DNA of 59,245 bases from Ectothiorhodospiraceae bacterium. Lineage in GTDB: Bacteria > Pseudomonadota > Gammaproteobacteria > Nitrococcales > Aquisalimonadaceae. The notes beneath the pieces are model-generated. The model was not told the DNA's origin. It saw nothing but the letters and a program-made list of their open reading frames with translations, and did no database searches. Position numbers and translations under genes: made by a program. Positions 43,324-53,276 of the stretch are shown piece by piece. The stretch's first letter is position 1. Each line of letters begins with the position of its first letter. The stretch lies in assembly GCA_003565775.1 (NCBI GenBank), contig PXAT01000086.1, positions 1 through 59,245 of the forward strand, given 5' to 3'.

Positions 43324-43496
43324 AGGCAACCGCTGACTTGTTCCCGCGTCTGCGCCCGAGACCGGTTCCGGTCATCTGGCAAGGCGCGATACCGGTTCGT
43401 CATTCATTTTACCGGGCCGCTGAAGTAACGCCGTCAGGGGCCGAAACCGGCCGGGCCTTCAGGGCAGCATGCACGCGACTGAATCAGCGATTCCCT
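43324..43496. repeat. Inverted-repeat element, copy F (173 bp, diverged)
   Basis: The left end is AGGCAACCGCTGACTTGTTC and the right end (read inward) is AGGGAATCGCTGATTCAGTC. The body is module 2 only (GAGACCGGTTCCGGTCATC, GCAAGGCGCGATACCGG, then GGGGCCGAAACCGGCC). It lies in the leader region upstream of the deacetylase-family gene. Confidence 0.7.
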
Positions 43497-43628
43497 GGTG
43501 CAGCATACAGCGGTCCGAACGGCGCACGGCCAATTCCCCTTCGCGCACGCTACCGGAGGACTGCATGCCCGGGAAACTTTGCCAGCGACAAATGGACAAA
43601 ACCGATGCCCGGGGGGGTTGGAGGCTCT

Positions 43629-44213
43629 GTGAGTGAAAAACCGCAGGTTTTCTCTGCCGGTGCCGGCGACGCCCCGCGACAGACGCTACGCGGCGGAACC
43701 TACGCCATACCCTGGGGCCACCCCTGCCACTGGCCGCTGATTCCGGACGGTCGCTGCGGACGCATGCGGACACAGAAGGCGCAACGGATCGTTGCTGCCA
43801 ACGACCGGGATGCCCTGCAGGCCTGGTTTGCCGACAAGGGCGTACAACCCGAGACATCGCGCGACGTCTATCAGCGCCACGTGCGGCGGCTTCTGCTTTG
43901 GGCGACGGTCGAGCGTCAACTCGCGCTCAGCGATCTCACCACCGCCGATCTGCTGGATTTCCTGACCTTTCTCGGCCAGCCGGCACCGGCAGAACGCTGG
44001 ATCACACCGGACCATCGCACGTATGCCCTGGACGACCACCGCTGGCGACCCTTCGCCGGCCCGCTGTCGCCGACCACATGCCGACAGGCCTGCTCGGTAT
44101 TCAATGACCTTTTCACATTCCTGGTCGATGTGCGCTACCTGACGATCAATCCGATGCCGACCGGCGGTGAACTGGATGATCCCGGGCAGTCGGGCGCCCG
44201 CCGACGCGCCTGA
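43629..44213 (+). CDS. Truncated tyrosine-recombinase-like protein (SAM-like core-binding domain only)
   Basis: 194 aa from GTG 43629, which follows TTGGAGG. Residues 60-180 resemble the N-terminal core-binding domain of phage-type integrases (VYQRHVRRLLLWATVER, SPTTCRQACSVFNDLFTFLV, YLTINPM). The C-terminal catalytic domain with the Arg-His-Arg-Tyr residues is absent; the frame ends at 44211 and nothing like it follows. It may be a decayed recombinase or a standalone DNA-binding protein. It lies near several repeat copies. Confidence 0.6.
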   Translation: MSEKPQVFSAGAGDAPRQTLRGGTYAIPWGHPCHWPLIPDGRCGRMRTQKAQRIVAANDRDALQAWFADKGVQPETSRDVYQRHVRRLLLWATVERQLALSDLTTADLLDFLTFLGQPAPAERWITPDHRTYALDDHRWRPFAGPLSPTTCRQACSVFNDLFTFLVDVRYLTINPMPTGGELDDPGQSGARRRA

Positions 44214-44398
44214 CACGGTCGCAGCACCAGATTCCCTGGCTTCCCCGGGCCACTGCATCACGCAGATCGATACCGGCGTCACAAATCGACGACGGGTCGT
44301 TTGCTAGTCTTGCCCCCCGGTGCTCCGCTATCGGGCATCGGGCGCAGCCGGTCGGTCGTTCCGCGGGGACGATGAGGAACATCGCCTTGGGAGTCCGT

Positions 44399-46801
44399 AT
44401 GGCAAAACCGGGGATTCGTGACCGCTTCCGCCGTCGACGCCTGAGCGTGCGCCTGGTGGTGGTCATCCTGCTGGTCAGTTCGGTGATCACGCTGGCTGTC
44501 ACCGGCTGGCAGTTGCTGGTGGACTATCGTCGCGACCTGACCCTGCTGGAACAGCGAATCGACAATGCCCACAACAGCTTCGCACGCAGCCTGGGCGCGA
44601 GTCTCTGGAGTCTGGATCAGGACCAGTTGCGATTGCAGCTGCGCGGGCTGCTCGAGGTTCCGCACGTGCACGAGGTGGAAATCGACGGCGACCTGCCGAT
44701 GCGGGTCGGCGAGGCGACCCGTTACAGCCATCGGCGCAGTTTTCAGTATCCGATCAGCCATCGCACACCGGACGGACGGCATCATCAGCTGGGCGAGCTG
44801 ACCATCCGGGTCAGTCTGGAGCAGATCCACAGCAGATTGCTGGACCGCATCAAGCTGATCATCGGCACACAGGCGATCAAGACCTTCCTGGTGTCATCGA
44901 TCCTGCTCGCCGTGTTCTATCGTCTGGTGACCCGACATCTGCAGACGCTGGCGCAGTTCGCGTCGAAGCTGCGTCTGCATCAGCTCGACCGCAGGGTCGC
45001 ATTGCACCGCCGGAGGCCCACCGGATGGTTGCGGCCTGACGAACTCGACGAGTTGAGTGCCGCGCTTAATTTCGCCAGCGAACGGATCCGGAATGACCTG
45101 ATGCTGCGCGAGGGGGTCGAACGGCAGCGCAAGCTGATGGCCGAAGCACTGGAACAGTGCCCGTCGGGCATCGTCCTCATGAATGCCGAAGGTCGTATCG
45201 CTTACGTCAACCCCCGGTTCGAAACCATCACCGGTGACCCGGCCGACGCCCTGCGCGGACGTCACCTGTTCGGACGTGCAGACAGCATTGAGAGTCGCCT
45301 CCAGGTTCTGCACGGGAACAGCGACCCCTGGCTGCAGCTGCAGGAGACCGGCGAATGGCATGGCGACATCCGACTCCGGCGCACCGACGGTCACTTCCGC
45401 TGGGCGCATCTGTCCCTGCGGCGCATCGCCAATCGCGACGCCGAGCAGTGCATCGCGCTGTTCGAGGACATGACCCGGCTGCATCAGACCCAGGCCCAAC
45501 TGGACGTCAGCACCTACTTTCATCACCTGACCGAATTGCCGAACCGGCTGGCGATGTTCGAGAAACTTGCGGAACTGGTGCGCAAGGAGCACAGCGACCC
45601 GGTGGCGGTGGTGTTTCTCGACATCGACAACTTCAAACTGATCAATGACAGTCTCGGTCACGAGGCCGGTGATGCGGTGATTCGCGACATGGCGAAACGC
45701 ATCAGTCGCATGCTGCCGGACCACTGGCAGCTCGGTCACTTCGGTGGCGATGAATTCATCATTCTCGCTTCGGGATCCGCTGGTGACAGCGCCACCCGGG
45801 ACGAACTGGCAACCATCCTGAAACGCCTGCGCGAGCCGATGCGCCATGCGGACCGGGACCTTTTCATCTCCGCCTCCGCCGGCATGGCTGTCTACCCCGC
45901 CGCCGGCAGCACGGCCGCCGACCTGTTCCGTGCCGCCGATGCCGCGCTGCATTCGGCGAAACACGACAACCGGGGCAGCCTGCGCGTCTTCGAACCGTCC
46001 CTGTCCCAGCGCAGCTTCCAGCGTCTGACCATGGAGTCGGATCTGCGACGCGGGCTGGCCGAAGGACAGTTGGTCAACTACTACCAGCCGGTCATCGACA
46101 GCGGGAGCGAGTCCCCGAGCGCCATCGAGGCGCTGGTGCGCTGGCAGCATCCGGACCTCGGCCTGCTGTCCCCCGGGTCCTTCATCGCCATGGCCGAGGA
46201 AACCGGCCTTATCGTGCCGCTGGGCGAATGGGTGCTGCGCCGCGGGCTGCAGGATCTCGCGGCGCTGCGTCAGGCTTGCGCCTGTTCGACCCTGAAACTG
46301 TCGGTCAACGTGTCGGCCCAGCAGATCATGGAGCCGGGGTTCATCGACCTGGTCCGGGGTGCCCTGGCGGACTGCGGGCTGGAGCCCGAGGTGCTGCAGA
46401 TCGAGATTACCGAAGAGGCCTTCCTGCAGGACATTGCGGTGAGCCGGGACACGCTGAACGGCCTGCACGACATGGGCGTCACCCTGGCGGTGGACGACTT
46501 CGGCACCGGCTACTCCGCACTGTCGTACTTCAAACGCATGCCGATCGATTACCTAAAGATCGACCAGTCATTCGTGCATGACATGTTCCTGCGCGATCGC
46601 GATCTGCAACTGGTCGGTGCCGTGGTCTCGCTGGCCCACGGGCTCGGCCTCAAGGTGGTTGCCGAGGGCGTGGAAACCGAGGCCCAGCGCGCGCACCTGG
46701 AACTGATCGGCTGCGAATTCCTGCAGGGCTATCTGCTGGCGAGGCCAATGCCACTGGCACAGCTGCAGACCTTCCTCGAAGAGGCCCGCAGCGATGCCTG
46801 A
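44399..46801 (+). CDS. Membrane c-di-GMP protein with PAS-GGDEF-EAL domains
   Basis: 800 aa. Two membrane segments (near residues 20-42 and 160-182) enclose a periplasmic domain. A PAS domain follows (GIVLMNAEGRIAYVNP). The GGDEF site FGGDEF is intact near 451, and the EAL site IEALVRW near 575 is followed by EITEEAFL and DDFGTGYS. Both synthesis and breakdown of c-di-GMP are therefore possible; net activity is unknown. Its last 8 nt overlap a periplasmic binding protein gene, suggesting ligand control through the periplasmic domain. ATG 44372 is an alternative start. Confidence 0.88.
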   Translation: MAKPGIRDRFRRRRLSVRLVVVILLVSSVITLAVTGWQLLVDYRRDLTLLEQRIDNAHNSFARSLGASLWSLDQDQLRLQLRGLLEVPHVHEVEIDGDLPMRVGEATRYSHRRSFQYPISHRTPDGRHHQLGELTIRVSLEQIHSRLLDRIKLIIGTQAIKTFLVSSILLAVFYRLVTRHLQTLAQFASKLRLHQLDRRVALHRRRPTGWLRPDELDELSAALNFASERIRNDLMLREGVERQRKLMAEALEQCPSGIVLMNAEGRIAYVNPRFETITGDPADALRGRHLFGRADSIESRLQVLHGNSDPWLQLQETGEWHGDIRLRRTDGHFRWAHLSLRRIANRDAEQCIALFEDMTRLHQTQAQLDVSTYFHHLTELPNRLAMFEKLAELVRKEHSDPVAVVFLDIDNFKLINDSLGHEAGDAVIRDMAKRISRMLPDHWQLGHFGGDEFIILASGSAGDSATRDELATILKRLREPMRHADRDLFISASAGMAVYPAAGSTAADLFRAADAALHSAKHDNRGSLRVFEPSLSQRSFQRLTMESDLRRGLAEGQLVNYYQPVIDSGSESPSAIEALVRWQHPDLGLLSPGSFIAMAEETGLIVPLGEWVLRRGLQDLAALRQACACSTLKLSVNVSAQQIMEPGFIDLVRGALADCGLEPEVLQIEITEEAFLQDIAVSRDTLNGLHDMGVTLAVDDFGTGYSALSYFKRMPIDYLKIDQSFVHDMFLRDRDLQLVGAVVSLAHGLGLKVVAEGVETEAQRAHLELIGCEFLQGYLLARPMPLAQLQTFLEEARSDA

Positions 46802-47744
46802 GGCCGGACGCAAGCGGATCGGGGCGCGACTTTTCCTGATTCCGGCTCTGATCGCCGGCCTGATCGGCCAGGCAGGGGCCGGCGACGACGAGACCCCGTT
46901 GACGATTCGTCATATGCCGACAGACACCAGCTTCGATCTGCGTGACGCCTACGTGCTGGAACTGCTGGCTCTGGTCCTGGAACAGACCGAAGCGGATTAC
47001 GGGCCGGCGGCGCTGCGCGCCGCGCCATTCCGGGTCAGTCAGTCCCGCGCTGCGCGCTTGATCCGGGACGGCGAGTATCTGGACATCATCTGGGCGATGA
47101 CCTCACGACAGCGGGAAGAGACCCTGTTGCCGGTGCGTATCCCGCTCATGCGCGGACTGATGGGCGCACGTCTGCTGGTGGTTCGCCGCGAGCACGTGGG
47201 TCGCTTTGCGGCGGTCGACAATCTGCGCGAATTACGCGAATTCGCCCTCGCGCAGGGACATGACTGGCCGGATACCCCGGTGTTGCGTGCCAACAGACTG
47301 ACGGTCGAGACGAGTTCCGACGGTGACAGCCTGTTCCGCATGCTCGCCCACGCACGGGTTGACGCGGTGCCACGCGCGATCACCGAAATCTGGGCGGAAG
47401 CGGACAGCTACCGCCGCCATGATCTTGCCGTGGAACCCGGCCTCCTGCTGCTGTACCCGGCGCCGAACTATTTCTTTGTCGCGCCGGACAGGGAAGATCT
47501 GCAAAGACGTCTGCACGAGGGACTGGAACGGGCGATTGCGGATGGCAGCTTTCAGGCACTGTTCGACCGGCATCCCTCAATCGGCCAGGCCCTGCAGCAA
47601 CATCTGACCGAAGACACCCGGATCATCAGACTGAGCAACCCGGACCTGCCGGCGGACACGCCGCTGGAACGATCCGAGCTGTGGCATGCCCCGCTGTTCG
47701 GCAATGACCGGCGTCAGTCGGCGGCCGGAGAGGACTCCGACTGA
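46794..47744 (+). CDS. Periplasmic solute-binding-like protein coupled to the c-di-GMP gene
   Basis: 316 aa with signal peptide (LFLIPALIAGLIGQAGA, cleavage near 29). Stretches AYVLELLALVLEQTE, YLDIIWAMTSRQRE and LRELREFALAQGHDW resemble family-3 extracellular solute-binding proteins, although no transporter genes are nearby. It overlaps the GGDEF-EAL gene by 8 nt. A likely role is to bind an amino acid or related ligand and signal to the sensor domain; this is inferred from coupling. Confidence 0.75.
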   Translation: MPEAGRKRIGARLFLIPALIAGLIGQAGAGDDETPLTIRHMPTDTSFDLRDAYVLELLALVLEQTEADYGPAALRAAPFRVSQSRAARLIRDGEYLDIIWAMTSRQREETLLPVRIPLMRGLMGARLLVVRREHVGRFAAVDNLRELREFALAQGHDWPDTPVLRANRLTVETSSDGDSLFRMLAHARVDAVPRAITEIWAEADSYRRHDLAVEPGLLLLYPAPNYFFVAPDREDLQRRLHEGLERAIADGSFQALFDRHPSIGQALQQHLTEDTRIIRLSNPDLPADTPLERSELWHAPLFGNDRRQSAAGEDSD

Positions 47745-47775
47745 CTCATGCGTGCAGCCGGTTTCGGCGCAGGGA

Positions 47776-48582
47776 TCATTCCGCGCCGATGTCGGCCAGG
47801 TACCGCCGCCAGTCCCGGAACAGGGTCCCGGACAAGGCCGCCACGGCCGAACGCGGCTCCAGGTTGCCCTGAAACACCGGCTCGCCGTCCAGACCGATGC
47901 TATGGCCTCCCGCCTCCTCCAGAATCAGACAGCCGGCGGCGTAATCCCAGAGTTTCTGTCGACCATGCAGATACAGGTGTACGCGACCGGCCGCGATCCA
48001 GCACCAGTCCAGGGCCACCGACCCGAAACTGCGTTGTGAACTGTACGGCGGCGCCTCCGCCAGTCGGCGAGCCAGGCCGGGCTTCAGACGCTTGAAATCA
48101 ACGCATGCGGTGCATCGGGCCAGCGGCAGCTCCGGCATCGACGAACCCAGAATTCGCGCATTCAGCCATGCGCCCTGACCGCGGGCGGCCGCGAAGCACT
48201 CGTCCCGCACCGGATCGTAAACGAGGCCGAGCATCGGGCGACCGTCCCGGATCAGCGCCAGCGACACCGAGAAGAAGGGAATCCCGGCGCTGAAATTGCT
48301 GGTGCCGTCAAGCGGATCCAGGATCCAGACCGGACCGTCTGCGGCGTCCAGTAGCGACGCCTGCTCGGCCGCCGGCATCTCCTCGCCAAGCAGGGGGATC
48401 CCGGGCCACTGCCCGGCCAGTGCGCGCCGCAGGCTCGCCTGCATCGCCAGGTCGGCCTCGGTGACGATGCTGCCGTCACGCTTGAACTCCCGATCCACCT
48501 GTTCGAAGCGGCTCAGCAGCTCCTGCTCGGCATGCTGACGCAGCAGCTTTCGCAGCGTTTCCAGTTCGGTCGGCATGCTCAT
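47776..48582 (-). CDS. Inositol-monophosphatase-family phosphatase
   Basis: 268 aa. Motif 1 WILDPLDGTSNF holds magnesium ligands, GEEMP carries the upstream Glu, and WDYAAGCLILEEAGG is motif 2. Substrates in this family include inositol phosphate, fructose-1,6-bisphosphate and PAP; the sequence does not decide. Its ATG overlaps the stop of the upstream PAS-GGDEF-EAL gene (ATGA), so the two are translationally coupled. Confidence 0.85.
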   Translation of the reverse strand: MSMPTELETLRKLLRQHAEQELLSRFEQVDREFKRDGSIVTEADLAMQASLRRALAGQWPGIPLLGEEMPAAEQASLLDAADGPVWILDPLDGTSNFSAGIPFFSVSLALIRDGRPMLGLVYDPVRDECFAAARGQGAWLNARILGSSMPELPLARCTACVDFKRLKPGLARRLAEAPPYSSQRSFGSVALDWCWIAAGRVHLYLHGRQKLWDYAAGCLILEEAGGHSIGLDGEPVFQGNLEPRSAVAALSGTLFRDWRRYLADIGAE

Positions 48583-51500
48583 GCGTCGGCCCAACCATCG
48601 GCAGCGGGAAACAGCATATCGACCGGGCCCGGAGCACCGAACAGGTAGCCCTGGAAAGCGTGGCAACCAAGCCCCGCCAGCCAGTCGCGCTGCGCCGCTG
48701 TCTCCACACCTTCGGCGATCACGGCGATCTCGAGGCTCCTGCCCAGCGACAGAATGGTGCGAATGATGGCGGCGTCGTTCGGATCATGGAGCGCATCACG
48801 GACGAAGGAGTAATCGATCTTGAGCTGATCCAGCGGCAGACGCTTGAGATAGACCAGCGAGGAATAGCCGGTGCCGAAGTCATCCAGCGAGAAGCCGACG
48901 CCGTGATCCTTGAGCCGTTCCATTTTGGAGACCACATCGGCCAGGTCCTCGAGCAACAGGCTCTCGGTGATCTCGAGCACCAGTCGGCGCGAATCCGCAC
49001 CGCTGCGTTCGATCGCCGCCAGCACTTCATCGACGAAACCGGCCTGCTTGAACTGACGGGCACTGATGTTCACCGAGATGTCGAGCGCTGCGGCTGCCGG
49101 GTGGCGGCTCCAGCGTCGCAATTGCATACAGGCTTCCTCGATGACCCATTTGCCGATCGGCAGAATCAGCCCCATCTCCTCGGCCACCGGAATGAAACTG
49201 CCGGGGCCGACCAGTCCCCGTGTCGGGTGCTGCCAGCGGACCAGCGCCTCGACGCCGGTTATCCGGCCCTGCCCGTCCACCTTGGGCTGGTAATACAGCA
49301 GGAACTGCTGCTCGCGCAGAGCCTGATGCATTTCCGTTTCCAGGTCGGCGCGCTCCATGACCGTTGCCTGCAGCCGGGGATCGAAAAACCGTATCGCATC
49401 ACGTCCCTCGGCCTTGGCCTGATACATCGCCAGGTCGGCGCGCTTCATCAGTTCCTCGATACCCGCCACAGGGTGATCGAACATGGCAACACCGATACTG
49501 GAGGTCGCATTCTGCTCACGCCCGACCAGGTCGTAGGGCCTGCTGAGGCTTTCGCGGATCGTATAGGCGACGGCCCGGGCTTCTTCCACTGCCTGCTCGT
49601 CCGTCTCGGACAGGTTCTCCAGCATGACCACGAACTCGTCCCCGCCCAGCCTGGCGAGGGTATCGCTGGAGCGAATGCAACGTCGCAGGCGGCGGGCGAC
49701 ATGCTGCAGGAACAGATCCCCCATCGGATGCCCCAGGGTGTCGTTGAGCATCTTGAAATTGTCCAGATCGATAAACAGCAGGGCCCCGCCACGGCCACTC
49801 CGGGCGCTGGTCGCCAGTGCCTTGCGCATCCGATCCAGCAACAGACTTCGATTCGGCAACTGGGTCAGTGAATCGAAGAATGCCAGGTATTCGATTTCCT
49901 CCTCCGCCGCCTTGCGCTGGGTAATGTCGTTCATGGTGCCGACATAATGCATGTGCGGCTGCTCGCCCCCATGCACCGCCGTCAACGTCACCCAGGCGAG
50001 GAACTCGTCACCATCATGGCGCCGGAACCAGATTTCGCCCTGCCATGCGCCATGTCGCCGCGTCTGCCCCCAGATCACGTCGTAGAACCGACGCGAGTGG
50101 CGCGGCGAACGCAGGGTTTCGGCATGACTGCCGATCACTTCGCCCCCGACGTACCCGGTCAGTTCGGTGAACGCACGATTGACCTGCAGGATGCGGGTAT
50201 CGGCATCCATGACGAACATGCCCTCCTGGGACTCGAACGCGGTCGCCGCAATCCGCAGGGTCTGTTCCGCCTGATTACGCTCGATGGCGCCGGCAATCGC
50301 GCTGGCCACCACCCGCAACAGGGTGATCTGGTGCTCGGGAATCGGCTCATGCGAGCGCAGGATGTCGAAACTCAGATAGCCGATGACCAGGTCGCGCGAG
50401 ACCAGTGGCAAGGCGACCAGAGCACGCACGTTACGGGCCAGTAACGCCGCCCGCTCCGGATAGGCCGCCTCCGACAGGGCCTGCACATCGGGAATCGATA
50501 CCGGTTGCTGCGCCCGAATCCGCGCCTCCCACCAGGGGAAATCGCTGTTGCGATCGCTCTGCGGTCGTTCGATTTGCGGCGGCACGCCGGCCGCGCACCA
50601 CTCGTGGATCATGGTGCGGGTATCGGATTCTTCGTTGTAGCGGGTGACGTAACAGCGATCGACACCGAAAAACTGACCCAGCCGACTCAGCACATCCTGC
50701 ATGGTGCTGGCGAAGGCGTCGTCTCCGGCATTGATCAACTGTGTGGAAATCTGCGCGACCAGCCCCTGAAAGCGCTGCTGGAACGCCAGCACGTCCTGCG
50801 CCTCACGCTGTTCGGTGATATCGACCATGATCCCACGCAGCCATTTCGGCTGGCCATCCTCGGCGACGACCGTCACCAGATCCCGAAGCCAGCGGACACT
50901 GCCATCGGCGGCGATGAACCGGTATTCGAACTCGTGCGGCTCCAGCGCACGTGACTGGCCGGCACAGAATTCCGGGGCCCAGACGGCATCCTCCGGGTGG
51001 ATATGCCGGACCCAGAAATCGCGCTCCTTCCAGGCGTCCCGTGAGTAACCGAGCATCGTTTCGGCCTGCCGGCTGACGAAGGTAAACTGAAAGTCCGCGT
51101 CAGCTTCCCAGACAATCCCGTTCGCGGTGTCGACGATGTCGCGAAAACGCTGCTCGGATTCGCGGAAGGCTTCCTCCTTCCGCTTCTGTTCGGTGATGTC
51201 CTGCATCAGCACCAGAAACCCGGCGCGCTCGGGCGCCAGAGGGTCGAGCGTGCTGATCGTGGCCTGAAAATGTGTTCTGCCGTCACCGACCGTCAGCGTG
51301 TAGCTGGCGCGGAACGGCATGGCGTCGCGACGCACCCGTTCCAGACCCGCCTGCAGACGCGCGCCGATCTCGCTCGGCAGCACATCGCCGAGCGACTTGC
51401 CGTGCAGCAGTTCCGGGTCCATTGGCAGATTAACGACGCCAGCCGCATGACACTCGACGAAACGGGCATCCGAATCGAGCACGAACAGAGGATCCTGTAC

Positions 51501-51962
51501 GGAACGAATCAGGCTGGAGAGATACCGCTCCCGCTCCACCAGCTTGGTTTCGGCCTCACGCAGAGCGGTCAGGTCGGTGAGAATCACCAGATTGCAGTCG
51601 CCCATCGCGGTGGCATGGAAGCGGCAATGCCGTCGGGCACCGGTGGCGCAGCAGATCACGGTTTCCATCGGCTCCAAGGGCACACCATAGGTCGCAGCAC
51701 GGGCGATGCGACGCCCCCACTCGGCGCGGATGCGGCGACGATAGGCGGGATCCGGATAGGCGACCGTCCACCAGCGCTCGATCACCGGGACGTCCTCCAG
51801 CGAATACCCGGTCAGGTCCTGGAAAGCCGCATTGGCAAATAACAGCCGCTGCTCCGTGCCCGCGGTAATCACCGCGGGCAGCGGAATACCGGCCACCACC
51901 TCACGCAGTGTCGACAGTGCCTGCTCGGGCGCGGCGCCCTGTGCTTGCGGAGAGTGCGTCAA
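48579..51962 (-). CDS. Large multi-sensor c-di-GMP protein (PAS x3, GAF, PAS, GGDEF, EAL)
   Basis: 1127 aa, no membrane segment. Four PAS-like domains (about residues 20-140, 150-265, 270-400 and 565-690) and a GAF domain (about 410-560) precede GGDEF (LGGDEFVVM, near 770) and EAL (VEALVRW, near 895, with EITESLLL and DDFGTGYS). Both catalytic motifs look intact. Such multi-PAS proteins integrate redox, light or ligand signals into c-di-GMP turnover; which signals act here is unknown. It is coupled to the downstream phosphatase gene by a 4-nt overlap. Confidence 0.9.
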   Translation of the reverse strand: MTHSPQAQGAAPEQALSTLREVVAGIPLPAVITAGTEQRLLFANAAFQDLTGYSLEDVPVIERWWTVAYPDPAYRRRIRAEWGRRIARAATYGVPLEPMETVICCATGARRHCRFHATAMGDCNLVILTDLTALREAETKLVERERYLSSLIRSVQDPLFVLDSDARFVECHAAGVVNLPMDPELLHGKSLGDVLPSEIGARLQAGLERVRRDAMPFRASYTLTVGDGRTHFQATISTLDPLAPERAGFLVLMQDITEQKRKEEAFRESEQRFRDIVDTANGIVWEADADFQFTFVSRQAETMLGYSRDAWKERDFWVRHIHPEDAVWAPEFCAGQSRALEPHEFEYRFIAADGSVRWLRDLVTVVAEDGQPKWLRGIMVDITEQREAQDVLAFQQRFQGLVAQISTQLINAGDDAFASTMQDVLSRLGQFFGVDRCYVTRYNEESDTRTMIHEWCAAGVPPQIERPQSDRNSDFPWWEARIRAQQPVSIPDVQALSEAAYPERAALLARNVRALVALPLVSRDLVIGYLSFDILRSHEPIPEHQITLLRVVASAIAGAIERNQAEQTLRIAATAFESQEGMFVMDADTRILQVNRAFTELTGYVGGEVIGSHAETLRSPRHSRRFYDVIWGQTRRHGAWQGEIWFRRHDGDEFLAWVTLTAVHGGEQPHMHYVGTMNDITQRKAAEEEIEYLAFFDSLTQLPNRSLLLDRMRKALATSARSGRGGALLFIDLDNFKMLNDTLGHPMGDLFLQHVARRLRRCIRSSDTLARLGGDEFVVMLENLSETDEQAVEEARAVAYTIRESLSRPYDLVGREQNATSSIGVAMFDHPVAGIEELMKRADLAMYQAKAEGRDAIRFFDPRLQATVMERADLETEMHQALREQQFLLYYQPKVDGQGRITGVEALVRWQHPTRGLVGPGSFIPVAEEMGLILPIGKWVIEEACMQLRRWSRHPAAAALDISVNISARQFKQAGFVDEVLAAIERSGADSRRLVLEITESLLLEDLADVVSKMERLKDHGVGFSLDDFGTGYSSLVYLKRLPLDQLKIDYSFVRDALHDPNDAAIIRTILSLGRSLEIAVIAEGVETAAQRDWLAGLGCHAFQGYLFGAPGPVDMLFPAADGWADA

Positions 51963-52172
51963 GACCTGCCCTTGGGTTGTCTGTCACGATGGTTGCGCAG
52001 ATGTGCGCTGGGATCGGGGGACCGACGCAACGGCCCGACCACCCGACACGATTGCAGTATTCTACTGAACGATCCTGTCAGATAACCATGCCGGCGCATC
52101 TCGCGTCCGCGTCGCAATCCGCAGTTTCGGGTTTTTCGGTCGCCGAGAGCCCGGCAGACCGGGGAAACACTG

Positions 52173-53036
52173 ATGAGAAAATCGATTGTCGCCAGTCATG
52201 GTCCGGTATCGCGGCACTGGGTAGGAGACGGCTTTCCCGTGCGGACGGCGTTCTCCTGCAGCGCCGATGCCGAGCGCCTGTCGCCCTTCCTGATGCTGGA
52301 CTATGCCGGCCCGGCGGATTTTCCGCCGGCCGACCGGCAGCGCGGCGTCGGCGCCCACCCGCACAAGGGCTTCGAGACCGTGACCATCGTCTATCAGGGC
52401 GAGGTCGAGCATCGCGATTCGACCGGTGCCGGTGGTCTGATCGGTCCCGGCGATGTGCAATGGATGACCGCGGCCGGCGGCATCGTGCACGAGGAAAAGC
52501 ATAGCGAGGCTTTCACCCGTGCCGGCGGCACTCTGGAGATGGCCCAGCTCTGGGTCAACCTTCCGGCCGCCGACAAACACGCGCCGGCGCGTTACCAGAC
52601 GCTGCTTGATCGGGAAATCCCGCGGGTTTCACTGGATGATCGGGGCAGCATCGCCCGGATCATCGCCGGCAGTCTGGAGCAGCAACAGGGACCGGCGCGG
52701 ACCTTCAGCGCAATGATGGTCCTGGATGTCGACCTGGCAGCCGGGGCGGATCTGGTGCTGCCGGTGCCGGACGGATTTCAGGCCCTGATCGTGCCGCTCT
52801 CCGGGCAACTCGACATCAATGGCGAGCGGAGCCCGGAGGCCGCCGGTGTCTGCATGCTGTCGGCGGCGGGAACCGGCATCCAACTGGCCTCGCAACACCG
52901 CGTGCGACTCCTGGTGCTCGCCGGCGAACCGCTGAACGAGCCTGTCGCGGCCCATGGGCCGTTCGTCATGAACACCACGGCCGAAATCCGCGAGGCTATC
53001 GCCGACTTTCGCGCCGGGCGCTTCGGTGAACTGTAA
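52173..53036 (+). CDS. Pirin-family cupin protein
   Basis: 287 aa bicupin. Metal-site residues of the N-terminal cupin are in HPHKGFETVTIVYQGEVEHRD and GGIVHEEKH. Pirins are non-haem iron proteins, some with quercetin dioxygenase activity and others thought to act in redox regulation. It appears monocistronic. Confidence 0.88.
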   Translation: MRKSIVASHGPVSRHWVGDGFPVRTAFSCSADAERLSPFLMLDYAGPADFPPADRQRGVGAHPHKGFETVTIVYQGEVEHRDSTGAGGLIGPGDVQWMTAAGGIVHEEKHSEAFTRAGGTLEMAQLWVNLPAADKHAPARYQTLLDREIPRVSLDDRGSIARIIAGSLEQQQGPARTFSAMMVLDVDLAAGADLVLPVPDGFQALIVPLSGQLDINGERSPEAAGVCMLSAAGTGIQLASQHRVRLLVLAGEPLNEPVAAHGPFVMNTTAEIREAIADFRAGRFGEL

Positions 53037-53276
53037 CCCACCGCCAGCGCATTGCCGTCCCGAAAGGCCGCTACGTATTTTTCAGTATTCGCGGTACTGT
53101 AAAGGGACTCGACGATCAGGCATGGTTCAGCACGCCGGATCGGCGGCGGGTTGGCCTGACCGAATGCCTGTCAGCCCGCCCATGACGCAACACCCGAATC
53201 AACGATTGATCCGGCGAATTCAGACGTTGCTCTCGGTCGCGTGCCGGATCAGCAAATCACGGAACGGAGTCATTGC

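Noticed and set aside
43459-43857. 132-aa minus-strand frame near repeat F
   Set aside because: It overlaps the recombinase-like gene and part of repeat F, with no recognisable protein features.
52171-52186. Repeat end GGGAAACACTGAT at the pirin start codon
   Set aside because: Only 13 bases match, with no further terminal-repeat bases or modules on either side; probably chance.
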